This document shows, piece after piece, positions 17,838-26,728 of a stretch of DNA of 59,461 nucleotides (position 1 is its first letter; each line of letters begins with the position of its first letter). Where the stretch lies: NCBI GenBank assembly GCA_022450665.1, contig JAKUPQ010000006.1:1-59461 (forward strand), given 5' to 3'. The stretch is from Alphaproteobacteria bacterium. Its GTDB lineage: Bacteria > Pseudomonadota > Alphaproteobacteria > Rickettsiales > VGDC01. The notes under the pieces were generated by a model. The model did not search any database and was not told the DNA's origin. It saw only the letters and a program-made list of their open reading frames with translations. The position numbers and the translations under genes are program-made.

Positions 17838-19110
17838 ATGGTCTAGATGTGTTTAATGCAGAGTTTTTGCTGTTGGCGAATACCACATAGGCCATAATAA
17901 TCATGGCAAAATAAACGCTTAACTGAATGGAGCCATTGGTTTCTACCACGCCGCGACTAAGGTGCATTATCGTTGTTACCACCAATAGTTTTTGGATGAA
18001 ATCTCCACCATAAAATATTTTGGCGATACCTTTGCACACAATACTTCCCACTATAAGAAGGTATATTACCAACCCCACTGCGCCAATTTGCAGCAGAATA
18101 TCTAAATAGCCATTATGGGGGGAAAGATACGAATCGACATTTAGCGCCGATTGAATGCGCCCTTTAATGCCTTCATCAAAATAATATGCTTTTGCACCCA
18201 GCCCCAAGAACGGAGATTTGATGTATTCCGTCATATATAGTGCCCATAAATCCGAGCGATTCGTAAGCGAGGGGTCGCGCCCTAGCATAGCCAGTGCGGC
18301 ATTCATAAGCATGTTGAAAAACGGTATAATTGCTACACAGACAAAGCAAATCACGAACAACCATACTGCTTTTACTGTGGCACCGATTTTTTGTGAATAT
18401 AAAATGGCAAATGAAGCGAGCAAGCCGAAGATGGCTGCCGTCAAGGCGCCGCTGGAGTTGCTCTTTAGCATCATAAATGCGAATATCATCATTATGGCTC
18501 CACATAGCAGCAACTTCGAGAAGCGCGGTGAATATACAGCGGCCAAGGCAAAGATAATTACTCCATAAGCGCAAAAATAGCCAAACTGGTTTTTGTGACT
18601 AAATAATCCGCGATAAGCACCGCTATGAATGCCTCCCATAAGGCCATTTTGTGGCATAGCGAGGATATATCCTAAATTCGCAAATGCAAAAACCGCGAAA
18701 AATATCACAATAAATCGTGCGAGATGCTGTGGTTTTATCACACTGGCAATTACCGCAAAATAAGTCACAAATAACGTAATACGGATGCTGAATAGCAAAG
18801 ATTCTTTAGCGTTTATTGAAACGGCAACAGACAGAAAATATACGGCAATAAGCGCTGTAAGCAGTTTGTAGTTAGCAAGTGCGGCAAGGCTCTGGCGATA
18901 AAGAAAAATCAACGCCGCCAAGATTGCCAGAAACATAGAATTATATAAAAACCGTGCGCCTAACACCTCTCCAAATTTTGGATCGCTTTCATCGTTATAG
19001 GGAAAAATTCCCATGCCGCTGCAAATAAAAAATACCACCACCAAGGTGAGCATTAAGAAGTAATAGCTAAGACTTTTTCCTATCGTAGGGCTGGTGCTAT
19101 CATTCTGCAT
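17836..19110 (-). CDS. wzy: O-antigen polymerase/ligase-type membrane protein (Wzy-like)
   Basis: This 424-residue protein has about 10-12 membrane helices and one larger periplasmic loop. The Wzy_C/O-antigen ligase region shows RSDLWALYMTEYIKSPFLG followed by SPHNGYLDILLQIG. Together these are the typical W-x8-P-x2-G and HN motifs of this family. It would polymerise repeat units at the periplasmic face of the inner membrane. Its start overlaps the end of the flippase gene by 11 bases, indicating translational coupling. A ligase role cannot be excluded, but the pairing with a flippase, a Wzc-type co-polymerase and a Wza-like exporter favours polymerase. Confidence 0.87.
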   Translation of the reverse strand: MQNDSTSPTIGKSLSYYFLMLTLVVVFFICSGMGIFPYNDESDPKFGEVLGARFLYNSMFLAILAALIFLYRQSLAALANYKLLTALIAVYFLSVAVSINAKESLLFSIRITLFVTYFAVIASVIKPQHLARFIVIFFAVFAFANLGYILAMPQNGLMGGIHSGAYRGLFSHKNQFGYFCAYGVIIFALAAVYSPRFSKLLLCGAIMMIFAFMMLKSNSSGALTAAIFGLLASFAILYSQKIGATVKAVWLFVICFVCVAIIPFFNMLMNAALAMLGRDPSLTNRSDLWALYMTEYIKSPFLGLGAKAYYFDEGIKGRIQSALNVDSYLSPHNGYLDILLQIGAVGLVIYLLIVGSIVCKGIAKIFYGGDFIQKLLVVTTIMHLSRGVVETNGSIQLSVYFAMIIMAYVVFANSKNSALNTSRP

Positions 19111-20605
19111 GTGTCACCCTTTTACGGAATATTCCTGAAACTATCACGTTAAATCCTGGATGCATCAAGGCAGGAAGCAGTAATAATGCGCAATACACCG
19201 CCGATAGCTTAATGAATAACATAAGTAAGTTTTCGCCGCTTCCCGCATTATGAAATACACTATAACACGCAAAAATAGCCAATAACATTATGGAAGTTAA
19301 TGCTATTGTGCGCAGCGCGATGGACATGGTGAAGGGGCGGCCATGTATAATTTTACTCGAGCTGTAATACATGATGTAAATATTTCCCAATATCAGCGCA
19401 CTGGCCGAACCGATTACTACACCATATGCACCCAACAGACTACCCAGCGTCCACCCCAGCAGCGCATTAGCAAGGCTTATAATGGTTTGGCCAATGATAT
19501 TGCCGCGCAACATTCCCGCGCCCATCCCCATGCTATAAGAGGGAGAGCACATAACACTAAATGTGTTGGCAAGGCCTATGATAAGCGTGAAATAGAAAAA
19601 TGCCTCGACATATTCGCCAATCCACAAAACCGAGATTGCAGGGCTAATGGCAAGCAGACCACCCATCATGGAAGGTGCAACCAACCATGTCACACTGTTA
19701 GACTTGAGAAATAGCTCTTTGGTTTTTGATTTATCATTATTAAATAATGAGAAGGTGGAAATAAGCGCATTATTGGCGTTTGTAATCATTTTTCCGACAT
19801 TCTGCACAAATTTTAGTGCGAATTCATAATAACCCACCATTTCCAACGTGGAGTATGCACCAAGGTAAAACTTGGTAAGTGGTTGGAAGAACATTACAAT
19901 AAATGCGATGTATTGTGCTTTGAAGCCATAGCTGGCAATTTTTGAAAATGTCTTTTTGGAAAGCCGCTTTGGAATATAGGGTAGTGGTAGATGTATTTTA
20001 AGCGTTACAAATGCAATGATAATTAATGCGCACACCTGCGCTACCTGCGCCCATGCCATGGCAATGATTCCATAATCTGGCACTAAAACTAACGCGATGG
20101 CAAAATATAATCCTGCGCCAAGCATAATTGCAAAGCTTGCCAAGTAATTAAGCTGTAATCCGCGAATGGAGGAAAGCAATATATCGCTGATATTGAACAA
20201 TATTAAAGAGAGTAATGCCCAGGGCAACAACTCTCGCGCCACGTCCAGCTCTGCACCGGCATCAATGACCACGCCCAATACATAATAAAGCGGATAATAT
20301 AATAACAGGCATAGTAAGGTGATAAAGCCGCTAATACAAAGCAAAGCAGTTTCGATATACAATACCGCTGTGTTTTGCTTCTTTCGTCGAAGCAGCCCAG
20401 GCAAAAAATATATTAAAGAGCGAGGAAATCCAAAACCAGCCAAATTTCCAAAGGCAGTAGTTGCCAGCACTAGCGACCAAACGCCAATCATAGCAATGCC
20501 TACCTCATCCAGCAAAAAGCGGTATAAGAAAAAGAGAATGACACTATTGGCCAGAATTTCTAAAAAAGCCGTAGCGACATTCAGGGATATGCGCGTTTTT
20601 GCCAT
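19100..20605 (-). CDS. wzx: Polysaccharide repeat-unit flippase (Wzx-like)
   Basis: This 501-residue protein has about 12-14 predicted membrane helices throughout, as in the MATE/MOP polysaccharide-transport superfamily. The N-terminus (NVATAFLEILANSVILFFLYR) and the mid-protein segment YSTLEMVGYYEFALKFVQN are of the kind seen in PST-type flippases. It would flip undecaprenyl-diphosphate-linked repeat units to the periplasm. It is the first gene of a two-gene minus-strand unit with wzy (11-base overlap). A forward GT2 gene lies divergent from it about 110 bases away, so the promoter lies in that gap. Confidence 0.87.
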   Translation of the reverse strand: MAKTRISLNVATAFLEILANSVILFFLYRFLLDEVGIAMIGVWSLVLATTAFGNLAGFGFPRSLIYFLPGLLRRKKQNTAVLYIETALLCISGFITLLCLLLYYPLYYVLGVVIDAGAELDVARELLPWALLSLILFNISDILLSSIRGLQLNYLASFAIMLGAGLYFAIALVLVPDYGIIAMAWAQVAQVCALIIIAFVTLKIHLPLPYIPKRLSKKTFSKIASYGFKAQYIAFIVMFFQPLTKFYLGAYSTLEMVGYYEFALKFVQNVGKMITNANNALISTFSLFNNDKSKTKELFLKSNSVTWLVAPSMMGGLLAISPAISVLWIGEYVEAFFYFTLIIGLANTFSVMCSPSYSMGMGAGMLRGNIIGQTIISLANALLGWTLGSLLGAYGVVIGSASALILGNIYIMYYSSSKIIHGRPFTMSIALRTIALTSIMLLAIFACYSVFHNAGSGENLLMLFIKLSAVYCALLLLPALMHPGFNVIVSGIFRKRVTHAE

Positions 20606-20713
20606 AATTCAATAATTTGAGTTAAATGAAAATACTTGGATTTTTATAGCAAATATAGGTATAAAAATGCTGTAACGCTGAGCAATTTAATTCTTTTTAG
20701 TACAGATTATTCA

Positions 20714-21640
20714 ATGGTAGAGCCAGTAAAATTTAAGCATCCATGTATCGAAGCTATGGTCAGCGTGATTATACCCGTTCGTGCCGATGTTGAAGGATTG
20801 GCTATCACATTGCAATCCTTGGTAAAAACCGCCCCCCATACACAGCGATATGAAATTATCGTAGCAAATGATGGTGCAGATGAAGATATTACCACTTATT
20901 GCGAGAAATACCCTCAGGTTATTGAAAAATCTCTTATCCCTAATCAAGGGCCCGGAGGTGCGCGTAATTACGCTATGGAATTTGCGCAAGGAGAGTTTGT
21001 GGCCTTCTTGGATGCCGATGTGGTGGTGCGTGAAGGCTGGTGGCAAGCCATGCGCAATGCGCTGTCAACCCATGATTATGCAGCCGGAAGGGTCGATATT
21101 GATCCAAGCCTAATTACCAGTTTTTTCCATAAATATGATCAGATCAACGCTTTTAATGTTAAAGAATACATGCGCAACCATCATGGCGCGACGGCAAATG
21201 TATCGGTGCGGCGCAGTTTACTAAAAGAAATTGGTGGATTCGATGCACGCTTTCGCTCGGGCGAAGATACAGAATTTGGCATTCGTGCCCATGAGCAAGG
21301 CCAGCGCATGGTTTATGCTGACGATATGCGTATTTTTCATCCGCCACGCAGTTTTCAAGAGCAGCGCAAAAAGATTTATCGTGTCGTGGTGGGGCATGCA
21401 CAGTTGCGCGAAGCATATCCCACGCGGTTTGATAAATATAAAGTCACGCCGCGCATGGTTGTATCTTTCGTTGTGCCGCCACGACGCTTAGGGAAAGATC
21501 CAAAAATGCTGGAATCTCTTAGCCCATCAACCCGTGCAGGATTGTATCTTACATGTTATGCGGCGCGTTTGTATCAGATTTCATGCTATGTGTGGACGTC
21601 GCTTCTTTCTGCGAAGCGGATGAAGCACGACCTTTCTTAG
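20714..21640 (+). CDS. Family 2 glycosyltransferase
   Basis: This 308-residue enzyme has a GT-A fold. Its motifs are VSVIIPVRADVEGL at the start, VANDGADED near residue 55, a DxD-type AFLDADVVV near residue 97 and a RSGEDTEFGIRA motif near 195. The start is uncertain: ATG 20714 is used, ATG 20756 begins directly at the conserved strand and is equally possible, and neither has a strong ribosome site. Its last 92 bases overlap the end of the convergent double glycosyltransferase gene. It is isolated on the plus strand between two minus-strand operons, which is unusual in a Wzx/Wzy locus. Sugar donor is unknown. Confidence 0.82.
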   Translation: MVEPVKFKHPCIEAMVSVIIPVRADVEGLAITLQSLVKTAPHTQRYEIIVANDGADEDITTYCEKYPQVIEKSLIPNQGPGGARNYAMEFAQGEFVAFLDADVVVREGWWQAMRNALSTHDYAAGRVDIDPSLITSFFHKYDQINAFNVKEYMRNHHGATANVSVRRSLLKEIGGFDARFRSGEDTEFGIRAHEQGQRMVYADDMRIFHPPRSFQEQRKKIYRVVVGHAQLREAYPTRFDKYKVTPRMVVSFVVPPRRLGKDPKMLESLSPSTRAGLYLTCYAARLYQISCYVWTSLLSAKRMKHDLS

Positions 21641-23873
21641 ATTCTGTCAATTTATCCAGTTCACGCAAAAGTATTTGTTCTTGTTCTTTAAGAATCTTTG
21701 GCCATTCAAATTCGGCGGCATGGCGCGAACGACTATGAGCAGCCATGGAGGCTAATTCATCTTCGTTGCCATCTGCGAGCAAACGCGTGATGATGGCGTC
21801 ACAATCTTCTGTATTGTCAAAGAAACGTGCGCCGTCTTGGGCAACCCAGCGATTAAAGCGGTTATTATGCGCTATAACCGGATTTCCCGCTCCCAGCGCT
21901 TCAATAAGTGACGGGTTAGTGCCACCCACTGTATGGCCATGCATGTAAAACTTGCTATAAAAGCGTAAAGCGGATACCACCTCTTTCTCGTATATAGCCC
22001 CTACAAACTTCACCTCATCGCTGGCGGCATCCATCACAGATTTTTGGTAGGCATCTTCGGTAGAATATTTTCCCAATACCACCAGTGTAATATTACGTTT
22101 GCGTGCCGAAAAAGCCTTTACTGCTTCCAGAACAGAGTTTTCCGGTTCTGGACGTGCGATCAATGTGGCATATTGGTATGGCTGTACGTCAAATTTAGCA
22201 ATAATGCTTTCATCGGCACTGGTAATGCTATCAGCGCCATAGGCCGACACTGTGATTTTACTTTCAGGAACATTGCGTTGCAGGTGTTTTTTCATTTCTG
22301 GGTGATCTGCAATGAGATGATTTGCGATATGGCATGCAATATGCTCATTCGCCCAAAACCATAGTTGAACGGGCTTAGACCATTTGCTGCGTTTCCATTC
22401 AATACCATCCATATTTATAAGATTAGGCACGCCCGCCAGACGTAACAGAATGCCGAAAAAGGCGGTGTTATAACCTAATGTTAGGGCAATGCCCGGCTCT
22501 TTACTTGCATGGCGATTTGCCAGCCCGTCGAAAATAATGCTACCTTTAGATCCGCTTTGTTTGACAGGAATATGCACACGACGCACACCTTCCCACTCGG
22601 TTTCATAGATATTGCCTTTGCCTTCCTCCTGACAATACACCACCACATTCCAGCCATTTTTCACCAAATAGCGAGAAAAATAATCTGCGAAGGTCTCAAA
22701 TCCACCATGGCTGGCAGGAACGCCGCGAATGCCTAGGATTTTTACGGTTTTATTGTGCATGGGAAATGTCCTTTTTTTTTGACAGATATCTATAATAGCG
22801 CGATCATAATTTGTTTCGGAAAAATATTCTTCAAAGCGCGCCCGCGCATTTTTTCCGGCGCGCACCACTTCTTCTGTATGGCATAATAGATGTGAAATAA
22901 TGTGCGCACAATCACTTGCATTATTAGGCTCGAACAACCAGCCGGTTTCTGCATCTTTTACAATTTCGCTCAGCCCGCCGTGATCGGCAGCGATGACCGG
23001 ACGCGAATTCCCCATCGCCTCTGTGGCTACACGACCAAACGGCTCAGGTTTTTTAGAAGGTACTATCACTATATCTGACCAAGCAAACATAGACTCTGTA
23101 TCATCAGAAAAAGGAAGGATTTTGATGGTATGAGAAAGATTGGCCTGGTTAATCTGGCGCTCTATTGCTTCCACAAAATGCTGCTGACCTTCAAACACAC
23201 CGCCAGCAATATGCACCTCGATATTTTGTTTTTCGTTTTCATCCAGCAGAGCAATGGCATCAACTAATAAATCCTGCCCCTTCCAGCTATTGAAGCGCCC
23301 CAACATCAAAAGTTTGAGTTTGCCTTCAGGTTGGGGAGGAGCTATTTCGTTTATATCGGCAATACCATTGTAAATTACACGTCGCTTTTGGCACTTGCGC
23401 AAACGAAATGCGCGTTCTGTGGCTTTTGAATTGAAAACAATTGACGCATTACTAAAACGCAAAATCGCAGAGAATACGGCAGAAGCTTTAGCTCCTACTA
23501 TTTCTCTGACATGAATAATAGAATGCACACCGGCAAAGCGGGCGGCAACGTTATAATTTAGAATAGTCATGGTGTTAATATACACAATGTCATATTTACG
23601 CATACGCTGTATGGCATGCGTGACACTTTGCGGAAAACGTAGGGCGTCCACAGTAAAAAGGCGCAACAATGCATTCTTGCGCGGCACCCAGAGTTTTTCG
23701 AAAATAATGGTATCGGCAAAATCTTCTAACGGTGCAACGATAGCGCCATTTTGTGGCAGACAAGCCGTAATTTGTGCATGCGGCCATGCCTCTCGCATTG
23801 CACGAATCGATTGTATGAATGAGCGGTCTGAACCGTAAAGTTCATACCCTTGATGAATACAAAGGATTTTCAT
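21549..23873 (-). CDS. Double glycosyltransferase: GT4 fused to a DUF1972/GT4 rhamnosyltransferase-like domain
   Basis: This single 774-residue frame holds two complete GT-B enzymes. The first (residues 1-370) starts MKILCIHQGYELYGSDRSF and has the E-x7-E motif in EPFGRVATEAMG. The second starts at an internal Met (base 22760) with KILGIRGVPASHGGFETF, the DUF1972 signature, and ends with GTNPSLIEALGAGNP. At the junction the coding strand has nine consecutive A, then AAGGA, then ATG. This A tract is slippery, and the second domain has its own ribosome site and start codon. One A more or fewer would give two separate genes. The protein therefore may be a real fusion or two coupled genes. A low-complexity Ser/Lys tail overlaps the convergent GT2 gene. 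Confidence 0.8.
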   Translation of the reverse strand: MKILCIHQGYELYGSDRSFIQSIRAMREAWPHAQITACLPQNGAIVAPLEDFADTIIFEKLWVPRKNALLRLFTVDALRFPQSVTHAIQRMRKYDIVYINTMTILNYNVAARFAGVHSIIHVREIVGAKASAVFSAILRFSNASIVFNSKATERAFRLRKCQKRRVIYNGIADINEIAPPQPEGKLKLLMLGRFNSWKGQDLLVDAIALLDENEKQNIEVHIAGGVFEGQQHFVEAIERQINQANLSHTIKILPFSDDTESMFAWSDIVIVPSKKPEPFGRVATEAMGNSRPVIAADHGGLSEIVKDAETGWLFEPNNASDCAHIISHLLCHTEEVVRAGKNARARFEEYFSETNYDRAIIDICQKKRTFPMHNKTVKILGIRGVPASHGGFETFADYFSRYLVKNGWNVVVYCQEEGKGNIYETEWEGVRRVHIPVKQSGSKGSIIFDGLANRHASKEPGIALTLGYNTAFFGILLRLAGVPNLINMDGIEWKRSKWSKPVQLWFWANEHIACHIANHLIADHPEMKKHLQRNVPESKITVSAYGADSITSADESIIAKFDVQPYQYATLIARPEPENSVLEAVKAFSARKRNITLVVLGKYSTEDAYQKSVMDAASDEVKFVGAIYEKEVVSALRFYSKFYMHGHTVGGTNPSLIEALGAGNPVIAHNNRFNRWVAQDGARFFDNTEDCDAIITRLLADGNEDELASMAAHSRSRHAAEFEWPKILKEQEQILLRELDKLTESKKGRASSASQKEATSTHSMKSDTNAPHNM
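22772..22780 (-). repeat. A9 homopolymer at the glycosyltransferase fusion junction
   Basis: Nine T on the plus strand, read as A9 in the gene. With nine A the two enzyme domains are in one frame. With ten A the first frame stops at a TAA that overlaps the ATG of the second domain. With eight A it stops a few codons later. AAGGA follows the tract eight bases before the ATG at 22760. Confidence 0.7.
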
Positions 23874-23876
23874 GGC

Positions 23877-25370
23877 TTAATAGGCTCCGGAGCCGCTAAA
23901 TAAAACGCGTACGGTTTTGAATAATATTACAATATCATTCCACACCGACCAATTACGGATATACCAGCTATCCCAATTGATACGCTGTGCAAAAGTGGTT
24001 TCATTTCTGCCGCTAACTTGCCATAAGCCAGTAAGGCCAGGGCGCACTTGCTTATATTCATGCAAACTGCGACCATATTCCTGTGTTTGTGTGGGCAGGA
24101 TAGGGCGCGGGCCTACCAAGCTCATATCCCCAACAAACACATTCCATAGTTGCGGCAGTTCATCCAAGCTGGTTTTGCGTAAAAACGCTGAAACGCGACT
24201 ATCAATACGCGGATCATTACGTAGCTTCTGATAGGCGTTCCATTCAGCGCGAGCTTCGGCATCATTTTCAAGCAGTTCAGCCAGAATTTCATCACCATCG
24301 GTACGCATGGTGCAGAATTTCCAACAAGGAAACAGCTCACCATTGCGGCCTACACGGGCGCCGTTATAAAAAACAGGGGTTTGCGAACCTTCAGCCTTTT
24401 TCAGCAGGAAAATGATCGGCGTGATAATTGCCAGTAGCGCAACCGCAAAGCTTGATAACAGCACATCAAGACCGCGCTTACAAAAACGTTCAAATAATGG
24501 CGACTCATTTACTCGGGTGTGTTGAATAACAAAGTCGTTACCAAAAAAGAAGTGCGGTTCAACATTATATACCTTCGCTTGCTGCATAGAAGGAATAATT
24601 GCGTGTTGAATATGATTAGTCTCTAATAAGCGCACTAATTCCTCTCGGAATGTTTTTTCTAAGCAGCTTAATTGAATCAGATAAAAATTATCTGGGTTGT
24701 TCAAAATATACTGAACATAAGAGCCATCGGAAAGGATAGTGCGCGGCGCGGTGCAGGCGCGTGGAAGCTTGCTCATATCTAATTTGCTGCGGTCTTCATC
24801 TTCCAGCAAAATAGTGTGAATATTATATCCTGTTTCACCATCGGCGCATAATGCGTTAAAAGCCTGAGTAACAGTATTTTTATCGCCTAGCAATACCGTT
24901 GGTAAGCTCCAATGATTCATGCGCGACGCCAAGTGCAGCGCTACATTACGGCATAGAATTAATAATATTGCACAGCTAGCCCAGTTTAGGCTTACGATAA
25001 TCGGTGAATAGCTGCGTTGAAGGGAGAAGGACAAAAAGCCATCCACTAAAAACGCAATCACGACACCTTTAAGCATGAAGGGAACTTGCCCCCACCATGG
25101 TACACGGCGAGTATAATGTCCCTTATTAGCAAATGCGAAAAGCATAATTATGGCAAGCGAAAGAAATATATACAAACGCTCCTGCCCCATAATGGGAGAA
25201 ACTTGCTGCGGGGTATAGCCGAGGCTTGATAGCCAATTCAGCAGGTGCAATGAGACCAGATAGGCTCCGGTAACCGCAAGAATATCCCACGCAAAAATTA
25301 ATCCGCTTATGAAGGGGAGCAGTTTTTGACGCAAAACATTATTGTGCTGTGATAAATCTGTAATCTTCAT
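23877..25370 (-). CDS. Undecaprenyl-phosphate sugar-phosphotransferase (WbaP-like)
   Basis: This 497-residue enzyme starts repeat-unit synthesis by moving a hexose-1-phosphate onto undecaprenyl phosphate. Four to five N-terminal membrane helices are followed by a soluble middle part. The C-terminal catalytic bacterial-transferase domain carries FCKRGLDVLLSSFAVALLA, the SLDELPQLWNVFVGDMSLVG region and the PRP motif, then RPGLTGLWQVSGR. Its length matches WbaP/RfbP family members. It overlaps the phosphatase gene upstream by 32 bases and is followed three bases later by the double glycosyltransferase, so the three genes form one tightly packed operon. Galactose or glucose is the likely first sugar by family precedent. 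Confidence 0.92.
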   Translation of the reverse strand: MKITDLSQHNNVLRQKLLPFISGLIFAWDILAVTGAYLVSLHLLNWLSSLGYTPQQVSPIMGQERLYIFLSLAIIMLFAFANKGHYTRRVPWWGQVPFMLKGVVIAFLVDGFLSFSLQRSYSPIIVSLNWASCAILLILCRNVALHLASRMNHWSLPTVLLGDKNTVTQAFNALCADGETGYNIHTILLEDEDRSKLDMSKLPRACTAPRTILSDGSYVQYILNNPDNFYLIQLSCLEKTFREELVRLLETNHIQHAIIPSMQQAKVYNVEPHFFFGNDFVIQHTRVNESPLFERFCKRGLDVLLSSFAVALLAIITPIIFLLKKAEGSQTPVFYNGARVGRNGELFPCWKFCTMRTDGDEILAELLENDAEARAEWNAYQKLRNDPRIDSRVSAFLRKTSLDELPQLWNVFVGDMSLVGPRPILPTQTQEYGRSLHEYKQVRPGLTGLWQVSGRNETTFAQRINWDSWYIRNWSVWNDIVILFKTVRVLFSGSGAY

Positions 25371-26124
25371 TTTCTAATACAATCGCTGTGAGTTTACCTT
25401 TGGCATGGGCACCGGTATCAATGCCTATACTATTGATGCCCTTACGCGTCTTGCGAACGCGCGGTGTATCAAAAATTGTGTGTCCATGAATGACAATCTT
25501 GTTGCTTGTCACCGGCTTTTTAAGAAAGTCATCACGAATCAGAATCAAATCTTGAAGTTCCTGATCTTCTATAGCCACGCCGGGGCGCATACCTGCATGT
25601 ACAAATACGTAGTCGCCTTCCACCTGATAAGGCTTGAGCTGGCTAAGAAAGTGATAGTGGCTTAACGGAATCGTTTTGCGGAAATTCAGGCGCAGTGCTT
25701 CAATTTCATCTTTGTCCGAGTAGGGCGAAATCACGTCCATACCGTAGCTAATCAATGTTTGATCGCCGCCCCAGTTGATCCATTCGGCATAGCTCATTTC
25801 GCCCGCTAGAAACTTGATGAGGGCATATTCGTGGTTACCCATCAAATATAGTGCATCAATATTTGCAAATGGGTTTGCGATTAAGCGGTCGATCGTTTTA
25901 CGCGAATCACTGCCGCGATTGATGTAATCGCCAAGATAGATAATTTTGACATTGGAAATAGCGGGGTTGTTGCGCAGGTCGGTAGAAATCTTTTCCTGCA
26001 ATTGCTCCAGCAAGTTCAGCTCGCCATGGATGTCACCAATCGCATAGATGCGCGTTCCACCGGGAAGTGCGTCTGAATGAATAGTTTCTTTTTTCTGTAG
26101 CGCTGAAAACACGGCACCCACCAA
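25339..26124 (-). CDS. PPP-family serine/threonine (metallo)phosphatase
   Basis: This 261-residue cytoplasmic phosphoesterase has all PPP metal-site motifs: YAIGDIHGE (about residue 27), YLGDYINRGSDS (about 65), LMGNHEYAL (about 95), a VHAGMRPG motif and a final HGHTIFD. It resembles bacterial Ser/Thr phosphatases of the PrpA/PrpB and ApaH-like group. The start is unclear: TTG 26124 or GTG 26121 are possible, and no ribosome site stands out. It is the first gene of an operon with the WbaP-like transferase (32-base overlap), so its product is linked to exopolysaccharide synthesis. It could counteract phosphorylation in this locus, but the substrate is not known. Confidence 0.85.
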   Translation of the reverse strand: MVGAVFSALQKKETIHSDALPGGTRIYAIGDIHGELNLLEQLQEKISTDLRNNPAISNVKIIYLGDYINRGSDSRKTIDRLIANPFANIDALYLMGNHEYALIKFLAGEMSYAEWINWGGDQTLISYGMDVISPYSDKDEIEALRLNFRKTIPLSHYHFLSQLKPYQVEGDYVFVHAGMRPGVAIEDQELQDLILIRDDFLKKPVTSNKIVIHGHTIFDTPRVRKTRKGINSIGIDTGAHAKGKLTAIVLENEDYRFITAQ

Positions 26125-26728
26125 ATTATTAATAATTTATTAATGAGGCACTTTATAGGTGGGTCAATAAAGTTGCTATCAATGCGATGTGACGCAATAT
26201 AAATTCTTCATAATGGTTAATAATACACTGTTTTTCCGTTCTTTATGTGTTTTTCCTTTGCTAGGCTTCATAAAGCGGCGATTAAATTACTAGTAAATAG
26301 TTAATGGTTTTATCCATAAATTTATTGGGAAATATCGGGATTTATTCACAAGAAATATTGTATATGATGAAAGTAACATATTTTTAATGCATTGAAATGC
26401 TAGCATATAACGGTGTTTTATATTGTTGGAGTGACATTAGGGCAATGCATATTACGTAACCTAAATGTTAATTATATGGCTGCCGGCCTGTGAGTTTTAT
26501 AGCAAGCTGCAAATGATGATTATGTTAAGGTCGCATAAGGGCAAAATTACATGACTCAGCGCTAGCACGAATACGCATTGCGTACGTAAAGGTTCTTATA
26601 TTTTTTTTATACATGGCTGTTCAGTATATTAAGTGCTTCAGAGTATTTGCGGAGGCTGTAGTTCATTATGGAAATAATTTCAGGTTCGTAATGCATATAA
26701 ATTGAATACAGATTGATTTTGCGGGATC
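26125..26728. other. 604-base AT-rich divergent intergenic region
   Basis: No coding frame of note was found between the phosphatase (minus) and the TetR gene (plus). It is rich in A and T runs. The one clear element is an inverted repeat at 26572-26584, listed separately. Promoters for both flanking genes should lie here, but no convincing -35/-10 pair was found. Confidence 0.45.
26572..26584. promoter_or_regulatory. Candidate TetR-type operator
   Basis: A perfect inverted repeat, TACGCA-T-TGCGTA, runs into an overlapping CGTACG. It lies about 145 bases upstream of the TetR-family gene at 26729. TetR regulators often bind such repeats near their own promoter, so autoregulation is a reasonable guess, unproven. 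Confidence 0.3.
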
